DNA from: a virus
IMG/VR virus record: IMGVR_UViG_3300025101_000170
Coordinates: 1 to 25,075 of that record
DNA: 25,075 bases
Strand: one strand, 5' to 3'
The translations under genes were made by a program, and so were the position numbers. The notes below the pieces were generated by a model. The model saw only the letters and a list, made by a program, of their open reading frames with translations, was not told the DNA's origin and ran no database searches. Positions 12,033-18,468 of this stretch are shown here, in pieces. Position 1 is the first letter of the stretch. The number at the start of each line of letters is the position of its first letter.

Positions 12033-13465
12033 AACAAACTCCCTTGTCTATCGCGTTCTGTTTTATAATCTTCAAAATAATCTATATTGTTTTTACCAAA
12101 ACACCATATATTTTCTATGTAATGTGCTAATAGTTTATTATCATCATCCATTAAAGCCAAATTTTCGTTTAACCCTTTTTCGTTGTTTTTACGTTGTATA
12201 GCTGTGCGTTTTAACGGTCTTTGTGCCATAGTCATACCAACTATACCTTTATAAGAGTCTAACAATTCATCAACAATAACATCACAACAACGATAACGTT
12301 TACTTTTAATAGTTGGGTCTATAATGTTTATAAGCAAATGACCTTTATCTGACAAACTGTTAAAACAATTTATACTTACTGGCATAAAAAACTTATACAA
12401 CCAATCATCAAATGTTACAAATTTTTTCCATGATTGGTCTTCTTCTTTGTCGCCACCCTCGTTATACTTTTCTGTTGAAAAATATGGTGGACTAGTAAAC
12501 GAGCAATCTATGTTTTTTATATCTTGCCATGGCAAGTTTTCAGCGCCAGACCTGTAAATTGTTACTTTTTTAACACCATTACAATGAAAAAAGTTTTCTT
12601 CTATATGTAAATCAGGGTTATTGTTACCTAAAAATTTTTCATAATCTTTAGTTTGTTGTATGTATTTTAAAAATGTAAATGGGTTTGGGTCTGAACCTAT
12701 GTATTCTTTTGCATTAGATGTATAAAAACCTGCTAACCTGTCGCCCCAACCACAACTTGTGTCTAATACTTTTTCTGCTTTAGTCATGGTGTATATAGTT
12801 TTTGCAACTAACGGTTTAAATTGTGTTGCAATAAAACTACCCAACCTAAACGTACTTCTGTAAGCATCTTTTGTTAAAGCACCACCCATTCTTTGTTTTA
12901 CACCGTTTATTTCTACTTCTTTCATGTTGTTTATGCCACCCCAACATGCTTTCAAACATCTCCATATATCGTTAGCAGTACCCTCAGACCATGTATTTGC
13001 AACTGCTTTACCTCTGGCGCTTGGACAATTAAGTCTAAGTAATTGGTGGTAATAATTACTTACAGCGTTGTGTGTACCTGATGTATCTATAATACCTAAA
13101 CCGTGTGTTTTATAAGGATATTTATAGTCATCATGTTTTTCGTTTACATTTTTTATAATATCTTCTTGGGGTTTTGTATATTGGTAAGTATAGGTATCTT
13201 TTAAACTGAAAAATGTTTTTGCAACATCTTCCATTGTTATATCTTGTGTTGGGTATGGTGGTCTTACTTCGTAAATATACTGAGATAAATCTTTTCTAAA
13301 TTTATCAACCCCAATTTCGTTGGTTAATTTAGCAAAATCTTCATGATACAGTATAGGGATTTTTTCTTCGTTAGCATATTTTGTTAAATATTGTATTTCT
13401 TTAGATACATTTATAACCGGTCTGTTTTTTTCAACGAATAAACTTTGTGTTTTAACATCTTTCAT
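12029..13465 (-). CDS. SAM-dependent DNA methyltransferase with long N-terminal domain
   Basis: A 478-aa protein. Motif I VLDTSCGWGDRLAGF at about 233-247 forms the SAM-binding loop, and GSDPNP at 257-262 supplies the acidic ribose contact. The catalytic motif IV TSPPYF at 324-329 is the DPPY/SPPY type used for exocyclic amino methylation (N6-adenine or N4-cytosine). The SAM motif precedes the catalytic motif. About 230 residues of unassigned sequence come first and may hold target recognition. No restriction partner is adjacent, so self-protection or gene control is more likely than a restriction system. It overlaps the nuclease gene by 4 nt. Confidence 0.82.
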   Translation of the reverse strand: MKDVKTQSLFVEKNRPVINVSKEIQYLTKYANEEKIPILYHEDFAKLTNEIGVDKFRKDLSQYIYEVRPPYPTQDITMEDVAKTFFSLKDTYTYQYTKPQEDIIKNVNEKHDDYKYPYKTHGLGIIDTSGTHNAVSNYYHQLLRLNCPSARGKAVANTWSEGTANDIWRCLKACWGGINNMKEVEINGVKQRMGGALTKDAYRSTFRLGSFIATQFKPLVAKTIYTMTKAEKVLDTSCGWGDRLAGFYTSNAKEYIGSDPNPFTFLKYIQQTKDYEKFLGNNNPDLHIEENFFHCNGVKKVTIYRSGAENLPWQDIKNIDCSFTSPPYFSTEKYNEGGDKEEDQSWKKFVTFDDWLYKFFMPVSINCFNSLSDKGHLLINIIDPTIKSKRYRCCDVIVDELLDSYKGIVGMTMAQRPLKRTAIQRKNNEKGLNENLALMDDDNKLLAHYIENIWCFGKNNIDYFEDYKTERDRQGSLF

Positions 13466-13836
13466 TTGTCTTTATCTCCAAATTCATTTACAAAACCACT
13501 TTGTTTATCTCCATATTCATCCCATTCTAAATACCGTTCTGATTCTTGTTTTTTATACCATTCTAACAATGATATTTCTGACTCAAATTTTTTTTCCCAT
13601 GCCTTTTTTCCTATACCGTGTATAGCTTCAGGCCCAAACATATGGTGTTTTACACATAAACAAATAAATTGGTCATGATTTCGTTGTCCCATGCCTACAC
13701 CTGTTCGTAAATGGTGTATAGTTACATCGTGAGTATTGGTTATTCCATAGTATTTTTTACAAATGAAACAACCAAACTCAGCCATTTTAGACATTTCTTT
13801 TTTGTGTTGTCTTTTGTTGTGGTTTTTTTTAGACAA
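13462..13836 (-). CDS. Ref-like (RecA-dependent nuclease family) HNH protein
   Basis: A 124-aa protein. CFIC at 23-26 gives a zinc pair, followed by THDVTIHHLRTGVGMGQRNHD (HH at 41-42) and LCVKHHMFGPEAIHGIGKKA with His64/65 and His73, then W80 and E81. This order, including the HGIG-x-x-x-WE ending, matches the P1 Ref-type beta-beta-alpha-metal nucleases, which cut DNA within RecA filaments. The basic N-terminus fits DNA binding. The methyltransferase gene overlaps its stop. A recombination or repair role is likely. Confidence 0.78.
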   Translation of the reverse strand: MSKKNHNKRQHKKEMSKMAEFGCFICKKYYGITNTHDVTIHHLRTGVGMGQRNHDQFICLCVKHHMFGPEAIHGIGKKAWEKKFESEISLLEWYKKQESERYLEWDEYGDKQSGFVNEFGDKDK

Positions 13837-13838
13837 AA

Positions 13839-14045
13839 TTATACTAAACGGTATGTTGCAAAATGTACGCCATCATCACCGTGTGTTCTAATACTTTTAA
13901 TATTTAAACCTCTTTCTTTAAGGGTAAAAATAATACTAGATAACCTTGTGGCTTTATACTTTGTTATAGCTTCCCAACTAGTTATTTTTTTGTATTTTTT
14001 TAAATGTGATTCTATTTGTTTTATTTTTGATGTCTTGTTTTTCAT
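13839..14045 (-). CDS. Small helix-turn-helix protein (HTH_39-like)
   Basis: A 68-aa protein: IKQIESHLKKYKKITSWEAI, then TKYKATRLSSIIFTLKERGL and a short strand pair ending ATYRLV. The pattern ITSWEAIxKYxxTRLSxxIxxLKERG is that of the short winged HTH domain found in many phage early regions. It probably binds DNA, either as a regulator or as a replication accessory protein. It ends 2 nt before the Ref-like nuclease gene. Confidence 0.72.
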   Translation of the reverse strand: MKNKTSKIKQIESHLKKYKKITSWEAITKYKATRLSSIIFTLKERGLNIKSIRTHGDDGVHFATYRLV

Positions 14046-14053
14046 GTGTTCTC

Positions 14054-14482
14054 CTATCCTAGACTAGAATAAGTTGTTAATTGACTTCTATTGCTTGCCT
14101 GATGTGTTCTATACATTTGACATGCAATTTCCGTTTGTGTAATTAGACCTTTAAATACCTCAACCATATAACTGGCATGATTAATTTCAACGTCTAAATC
14201 TATTACTTCTTTAGATAATTTGGCTTTGACTTCCCTGTCTTTGTTTGTACCGTATTCTTTACCTAATTTGGTGTATTCTTGTAATTCTTTTTGTTTCTGT
14301 AGTTTTTCCAACCTAGATAATGTTTGTTGCCATGTCGCTTTTTTTTCGTAAAAAACAAAAATGTTATGTATTACCTTTTCTATTTCTTCTTCTCCTAGTG
14401 AGATTGGGCAAGTATTTACTTTGTTTAATAAATTTTTTATATATTCTTCGTTTTGTTGTTTAAGTTCATCGTGTGTTTTCAT
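14054..14482 (-). CDS. Coiled-coil protein of unknown function in the replication operon
   Basis: A 142-aa, mostly helical protein, rich in Glu, Lys and Gln, with heptad-like stretches (LSRLEKLQKQKELQEYTKLG; KLSKEVIDLDVEINHASYM). There is no zinc site, Walker motif or membrane segment. It lies 3 nt after the putative helicase loader gene and before an HTH gene. It may be an accessory replication or recombination protein, but no family is recognised. Confidence 0.66.
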   Translation of the reverse strand: MKTHDELKQQNEEYIKNLLNKVNTCPISLGEEEIEKVIHNIFVFYEKKATWQQTLSRLEKLQKQKELQEYTKLGKEYGTNKDREVKAKLSKEVIDLDVEINHASYMVEVFKGLITQTEIACQMYRTHQASNRSQLTTYSSLG

Positions 14483-14485
14483 TGT

Positions 14486-14938
14486 TTAATCCATAAATAA
14501 TTTGTTTTTTTGGTCGTTAGTCAATAACTGGTAGTGTTCCCTGTGTTTACTTAATTTATACATTTCAACAAATTCTTTTTCTTTTATAATGTACTCTTTC
14601 TGTGTAATTCTACTCAATTTACTACCACCCATTTGCTTGTATAGTTTAACAGCTAAGTCGTCTTTAACTTCTTTGTGTTGAAAGAATGCTTGAAACTTTG
14701 ATTTTATTTCCAAATCAGTGTTTGCAAGAAATTTAGTAATATTAACTGGTACTTGGGGTTTCCATATACCAAATTCTTTGTCTTCTGTGTGTGATATAAA
14801 TGCGAGGAACACTTGTTCTTTTGTGTATCTTTGCAAAGACATCCAAAAAACCCCCTGTTGCTCTGTTGTTAGTGGTACTTGTTTAGGGTACGTTTTGTCA
14901 AACAAACCAATGATTTGCTTAAATTCTTGTTTAGTCAT
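14486..14938 (-). CDS. Putative replicative helicase loader (G39P-like)
   Basis: A 150-aa protein. Its first half (FDKTYPKQVPLTTEQQGVFW, then SLQRYTKEQVFLAFISHTED and GIWKPQVPVNITKFL) follows the pattern of G39P/DnaI-N-type loader proteins. These have a YP start, a helix with W-x-x-x-L, a helix with V-x-x-A-x-x-x-H, then W-x-P and a final helix. The C-terminal half is charged and helical. It is the first gene of the minus-strand early operon. No helicase is in the window to confirm pairing. Confidence 0.55.
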   Translation of the reverse strand: MTKQEFKQIIGLFDKTYPKQVPLTTEQQGVFWMSLQRYTKEQVFLAFISHTEDKEFGIWKPQVPVNITKFLANTDLEIKSKFQAFFQHKEVKDDLAVKLYKQMGGSKLSRITQKEYIIKEKEFVEMYKLSKHREHYQLLTNDQKNKLFMD

Positions 14939-15193
14939 ACACTTTCCTTATAATTATATTTATATATATATGTAATTATATATCTATATATATTTAATTA
15001 TAACATCACCATACATAATTAATTATTTCATGTCCACTCTTTTATTGTGTAAATATCTCTTTAAATAATTATTTTTTTATGTTAAGTTCTTTATCACTAC
15101 TAATGTAGTTAGAGATGAGAGCAACGGTGGTAGGGTTTTCCTCTTTTGTAATAATAGATATTACCTTACCACCACTAAAACAAGAGGCAAAAT
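14939..15193. promoter_or_regulatory. Divergent A+T-rich intergenic region with early promoters
   Basis: This 255-nt gap separates the divergent early operons. Its first 65 nt are nearly pure A/T with TATATA runs. A perfect TATAAT on the minus strand (15002-14997) lacks a good -35. On the plus strand I see no convincing promoter pair, only A/T-rich hexamers. The last 70 nt hold the hairpin leader of the annealing-protein gene. Confidence 0.5.
15126..15187 (+). promoter_or_regulatory. Leader hairpin with anti-Shine-Dalgarno loop before the annealing-protein gene
   Basis: GGTGGTAGGG (15126-15135) pairs with CCTTACCACC (15164-15173), 10 bp with one G-U. The 26-28-nt loop contains CCTCTT (15140-15145), complementary to AAGAGG (15182-15187), the ribosome site of the gene at 15194. 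Pairing would give a pseudoknot that hides the ribosome site. It suggests translational control by temperature, protein or ribosome competition. This is seen from base pairing only. Confidence 0.5.
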
Positions 15194-15748
15194 ATGGAAA
15201 ACAAGACAGAATTTGCTGAGATATGGGATACACTAAGTCGTGTTAATGTAAACGAATACACCGACACAAAAGGTGAAAACACCCAATTAACCTATTTATC
15301 ATGGGCTAGTGGGTGGGATATACTAATGAGGTACTATCCCCAAGCAACATACAAATATCTACCTAGAATCAAGTACCCTGACGGTACAGAAGAAGTTATT
15401 TGTGTTGTAGATATTGAAGGCAATAGTAGAGAAATGTCCCTACCGGTAATGAATTACGCTAATAAACCCATAGCAAACCCTAATTCATGGCAAGTTAATA
15501 CAGCTAAAATGAGATGTTTGGTTAAATGTATTGCTATGTTTGGGTTAGCTTTGTACATTTATCGTGGCGAAGACTTACCTGATGAAGACAAAACAGTAGA
15601 AGTAAATGTTATTGACAAAGATTTACTAAAACTAGAACAAGCAAAGAAAAAAGACAAGAAACAAGTGTTTGAAACACTATTTAAAGAGGATAAAATAAAT
15701 GAAAAAACAAGCCCAACCCAACTCGCAAAAGCGATACGAACTTCATAG
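15194..15748 (+). CDS. Single-strand annealing protein (DUF1071-type, Rad52-like)
   Basis: A 184-aa recombinase that would anneal complementary single strands during phage recombination. Diagnostic blocks are LTYLSWASGWDIL at about 32-44, SLPVMNYANKPIANPN at 82-97 and VNTAKMRCLVKCIAMFGLAL at 101-120, followed by YIYRGEDLPDED. These match the DUF1071 family of annealing proteins. The next gene, overlapping by 50 nt, is a lambda-type exonuclease, giving the classic exonuclease/annealase pair. The leader carries a possible pseudoknot over the ribosome site. Confidence 0.9.
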   Translation: MENKTEFAEIWDTLSRVNVNEYTDTKGENTQLTYLSWASGWDILMRYYPQATYKYLPRIKYPDGTEEVICVVDIEGNSREMSLPVMNYANKPIANPNSWQVNTAKMRCLVKCIAMFGLALYIYRGEDLPDEDKTVEVNVIDKDLLKLEQAKKKDKKQVFETLFKEDKINEKTSPTQLAKAIRTS

Positions 15749-16373
15749 TTCACAATTTATTAATATAGCATTTGGTAAGTACACAAATCGTTGCGATATG
15801 TTATTACAAACCAAAAACCCTAGTCTTACACCTGAATTTAATGATTTTGCTAAAAATCGTATGAATTGGGGGTCTGAACATGAGATAGATGGGGTTTCTA
15901 ACTGGTTAATTAGGTGTAGTAATGGTAAATACCCAAAATTTACACTAGATGACCAAAAAGATTTTTTGTTAGAAGATTTTGATAAAAACGATGAAACAAC
16001 TGTAGCGCTTTCATCTAAACCTGACGGACTTTCTGATGATGAAAAAACTATTATTGAAATAAAATGTCCAAACGAAGGTGGTAAATTAAAAGATGATTTT
16101 GATAAAACAAGATTACCACAGATATTTGGACAACAACTAGTATTAAAACATAACGGTTATCCAATAGAAAAAACCCAGTTATGTGAATGGACACCTAATG
16201 TATTTAGGGTATGGGAAATATTTCCTGATGAAAAGTTTGAAGAACACTTGTTAAACCTACTTAAAGAGTTTAGTAATTGTTTGTTAAACGGTGGAGATAT
16301 AGACCCAAAACCTAAGAGATATGGTGGAAAATACGAAACTTATGAAAAATTATTTGAGGTAAAAATAAAATGA
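15699..16373 (+). CDS. Lambda-type alkaline exonuclease (YqaJ-like)
   Basis: A 224-aa 5'-3' exonuclease that resects double-stranded ends to feed the annealing protein. The PD-(D/E)xK core is clear: WGSEHE at 57-62, SSKPDG with Asp109, and IIEIKCP with Glu120 and Lys122. The spacing is the same as in lambda exonuclease within one residue. QIFGQQLVLK at 141-150 is the conserved Q-x-x-x-Q-L helix. The start overlaps the upstream gene by 50 nt, and its ribosome site (GAGG) lies inside that gene. The last codons overlap the next gene by 4 nt. Confidence 0.9.
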   Translation: MKKQAQPNSQKRYELHSSQFINIAFGKYTNRCDMLLQTKNPSLTPEFNDFAKNRMNWGSEHEIDGVSNWLIRCSNGKYPKFTLDDQKDFLLEDFDKNDETTVALSSKPDGLSDDEKTIIEIKCPNEGGKLKDDFDKTRLPQIFGQQLVLKHNGYPIEKTQLCEWTPNVFRVWEIFPDEKFEEHLLNLLKEFSNCLLNGGDIDPKPKRYGGKYETYEKLFEVKIK

Positions 16374-16768
16374 AAAATATAAACATAAGAATATTCCCTA
16401 ACGAAGAATATAATCAAGAATGTGAAAGCATTATAGATAAATCTTCATTGTTGTTGAAAGACAAGAAAGATGAAGCTTATTTAAAAAACCCTAATATAAC
16501 CCCTGATGAGCTAGAAAAAATAAGAATTAGACCATTTGGTAGTAACAGCAAGTTTATGTTACCGGAGGGTTTAGCTCCTAATCAAGACTATACATGGAAT
16601 TTTTGGGTAGGAAAAGACGATAATGGTAAGTTGTACTTTACGTTACAAATTAAAAAAGCATTTGTTAAAGACGGAAGTTATACACCTAACAACAAAAATA
16701 ACCAACAAAATCAAACAGTTGCACAAAAAATGCAACAAAGTGAGGGGTTTATTGATGACGTCTTATAG
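16370..16768 (+). CDS. Putative single-stranded DNA-binding protein
   Basis: A 132-aa protein with a probable OB-fold-like core (NFWVGKDDNGKLYFTLQIKK), then a Gln/Asn-rich flexible linker (NNKNNQQNQ) and an acidic hydrophobic tip GFIDDVL. A Gln-rich linker ending in an acidic tip is the hallmark of bacterial and phage SSB tails that recruit partner enzymes. Its position directly after annealase and exonuclease fits. Direct sequence likeness to SSB is weak, so the call rests on architecture and neighbours. Confidence 0.65.
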   Translation: MKNINIRIFPNEEYNQECESIIDKSSLLLKDKKDEAYLKNPNITPDELEKIRIRPFGSNSKFMLPEGLAPNQDYTWNFWVGKDDNGKLYFTLQIKKAFVKDGSYTPNNKNNQQNQTVAQKMQQSEGFIDDVL

Positions 16769-16934
16769 AGATTACATAGAAGAAAACCAAGATACATTAA
16801 TGATAGATTGGCAGAAATACATAATTGATATAAACAAAACAAGGGAAAAACATGGTTTAACACATCAAATTTTTTCAACAGAGGAAAAAAAAGAGTTTGA
16901 ACAACAATGGGTAAACAATAGAATTGCAAGGTAA
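16755..16934 (+). CDS. Small hypothetical protein overlapping the SSB-like gene
   Basis: A 59-aa protein (MTSYRDYIEENQDTLMIDWQ). The start at 16755 is chosen because GAGGGG lies 7 nt upstream; a longer in-frame reading from 16623 would run through the SSB-like gene and lacks a ribosome site. It overlaps that gene by 14 nt. It is mostly helical and charged, with no family recognised. Confidence 0.6.
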   Translation: MTSYRDYIEENQDTLMIDWQKYIIDINKTREKHGLTHQIFSTEEKKEFEQQWVNNRIAR

Positions 16935-16937
16935 AAC

Positions 16938-17249
16938 ATGGATAAAAAAACAACTTTAAGTAGAGCTTTGTACAACAAATTGTACTATAAAAAAAATGCA
17001 ACAAAACTTAAAAAACAAAGATTATTAAAATTAAAAAAATTAAAACCTGATGAATTATTAAAACTCAAACAGGAAAAACATGATTATTATTTAAACAAAA
17101 TTACATTATTTAAAAAACGTAATCAAAAAAGATACAAAATGCAAAAGAAAAAACTAGAAAGATTACATGAATTAGAAAAATTAATTAAAAATAATGCTAC
17201 AAAAGAAGAAAAAGAAATCGATTGTAGTGATAGCCCATTTGATGATTAA
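16938..17249 (+). CDS. Lys-rich coiled-coil protein with acidic tail
   Basis: A 103-aa protein that is extremely Lys-rich over residues 1-85 (for example NATKLKKQRLLKLKKLKPDE, KKLERLHELEKL), forming a basic helix or coiled coil. It ends in an acidic tip EIDCSDSPFDD, which resembles SSB-type interaction tails. It may bind nucleic acid and a partner protein. Only 3 nt separate it from the upstream gene and 2 nt from the next. The family is unknown. Confidence 0.65.
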   Translation: MDKKTTLSRALYNKLYYKKNATKLKKQRLLKLKKLKPDELLKLKQEKHDYYLNKITLFKKRNQKRYKMQKKKLERLHELEKLIKNNATKEEKEIDCSDSPFDD

Positions 17250-17251
17250 AT

Positions 17252-17440
17252 ATGTTAGATACTTTAATAACAATTAAAAAAATAAAAAAGATGTATTTGT
17301 TAAAATCAAAAGATGATTTTGTAAAATGGTTAAATAATTTTGAAAAAGATGAAGAGATAAGTTTAAAATTAGCATTAAAACAAGTAAATATGTTTATAGA
17401 AGACAACATAGGAGAAAAACATGGGAAGAGTAAAGAGTGA
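17252..17440 (+). CDS. Small hypothetical helical protein
   Basis: A 62-aa charged helical protein (MLDTLITIKKIKKMYLLKSK; LKLALKQVNMFIEDNIGEKH) without Cys or membrane helices. It starts 2 nt after the previous stop and overlaps the next gene by 20 nt. The function is unknown. Confidence 0.58.
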   Translation: MLDTLITIKKIKKMYLLKSKDDFVKWLNNFEKDEEISLKLALKQVNMFIEDNIGEKHGKSKE

Positions 17441-17660
17441 AGCTATGGAAAAATTTGTTGAGTTTGAGGATAAACTAAGAGAAGTTGATATAGAAATAGA
17501 ACAAAACCGGTATAATTGTAGTGAACAAGCTATAAGAAACTGGCATGAATACAGAAGAAAAAAACTAGAAGAAGACCCAACTCTAGTGTTTACAGAAGAA
17601 AATAAAGTAAATTTTTTAGATACTTATGTAGCTAATTATAACTTTAAGTTTCCTGAATAA
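17421..17660 (+). CDS. Small hypothetical protein ending the recombination operon
   Basis: A 79-aa acidic helical protein (MGRVKSEAMEKFVEFEDKLR, RNWHEYRRKKLEEDPTLVF). AGGAG lies 8 nt before the ATG. It is the last gene of the plus-strand operon, followed by a 104-nt convergent gap. No family is recognised. Confidence 0.64.
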   Translation: MGRVKSEAMEKFVEFEDKLREVDIEIEQNRYNCSEQAIRNWHEYRRKKLEEDPTLVFTEENKVNFLDTYVANYNFKFPE

Positions 17661-17764
17661 AATAAATTAATAAGGTGTGTAATGGTAATGTCATGACAAG
17701 TACACTTAATGAAGACTAAATAAATGCCACCAAATCTTCGCCTTAATAAATTAATAATGAATAT
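17661..17764. other. Convergent intergenic gap with short repeats
   Basis: AATAAATTAATA occurs at both ends of this gap (around 17660 and 17746) as a direct repeat. A bulged pairing of TAAGGTGT with ACACTTA gives a weak hairpin. No T-run terminator is evident for either operon. Confidence 0.4.
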
Positions 17765-18238
17765 TTAATTTAAAAGTTCTTTGTTTTTACTTTTGGTGTT
17801 TATTATACTTACTTTTTTGTTAGTAATATCTTTTTGTTTTTTAAGTATTGGGTTGTTGTCTAACAACGTATTTAACTCATCTAACAATTCTTTATCTGTT
17901 TTACTGTTTACGTTATCTACCACTAAATTAATGTTTTGTGATGAATAGTTAGATAAATCTAATATAGCTTGGGCTGCTTTTAATTTTACTGCATCTTGGT
18001 CAGAATGTAACAAATCTTGTAAAACGGATATAGCTGGACTTGATGTTGCCAATATACGTTCTTCATTTTTTTGTCTTATTTCTGCAGATAATTTTCTTTT
18101 TAAATAAGCACCCATTTGCGCAGGAGTTTTATTCCAACCTGCTTTTTCAGCAGATTTAGTTGCATTTCCCTGTGTTGAGCCTTCAGTAAAATAATCTACA
18201 AATGCTTGTTCTTTTTCTACATCTATTTTTTTTGGCAT
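17765..18238 (-). CDS. terS: Terminase small subunit
   Basis: A 157-aa DNA-recognition subunit of the packaging motor. The N-terminal region (EKEQAFVDYFTEGSTQGNAT, then KSAEKAGWNKTPAQMGAYLK) is the typical small-terminase HTH with F-V-x-x-x-x-x-G-x-x-x-x-A-A-x-x-A-G. AISVLQDLLHSDQDAVKLKA and QAILDLSNYS form the oligomerisation helices. A Lys/Asn-rich tail follows. It is more than 10 kb from the large subunit on the same strand, an uncommon split for phages. The upstream gene ends 2 nt before its start. Confidence 0.85.
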   Translation of the reverse strand: MPKKIDVEKEQAFVDYFTEGSTQGNATKSAEKAGWNKTPAQMGAYLKRKLSAEIRQKNEERILATSSPAISVLQDLLHSDQDAVKLKAAQAILDLSNYSSQNINLVVDNVNSKTDKELLDELNTLLDNNPILKKQKDITNKKVSIINTKSKNKELLN

Positions 18239-18240
18239 AA

Positions 18241-18468
18241 TTATTGACTTAGAGGGTTGTCTGACCTAGCTTTTATTTCATCAACTTTAGCATTTAATAC
18301 TGCTATTTCTGCTTTGTTGATAGCAATTTCTGCTGTCAAGGGTTTAATATCTACTGTTTGTTTAGCTTCTAATACTTCTACTCGTTGGATTAATTGTCCC
18401 TGATAAACGAATAATCCACCTAAAGTTATTACTAGACCTACAGCTCCTGTTATTACTTTAATATCCAC
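18241..18468 (-). CDS. TM plus coiled-coil protein, possible inner-membrane spanin or holin accessory
   Basis: A 75-aa protein. One N-terminal membrane helix (VITGAVGLVITLGGLFVYQG, about 5-24) is followed by a coiled coil (RVEVLEAKQ... IAINKAEIAVLNAKVDEIKA) that would lie in the periplasm or cytoplasm. This is the layout of inner-membrane spanins and of XhlA-like proteins. A lipoprotein, as an outer-membrane spanin would be, is encoded nearby at 20164-20283. It overlaps the end of the 569-aa gene by 11 nt. The lysis role is inference. Confidence 0.62.
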   Translation of the reverse strand: MDIKVITGAVGLVITLGGLFVYQGQLIQRVEVLEAKQTVDIKPLTAEIAINKAEIAVLNAKVDEIKARSDNPLSQ

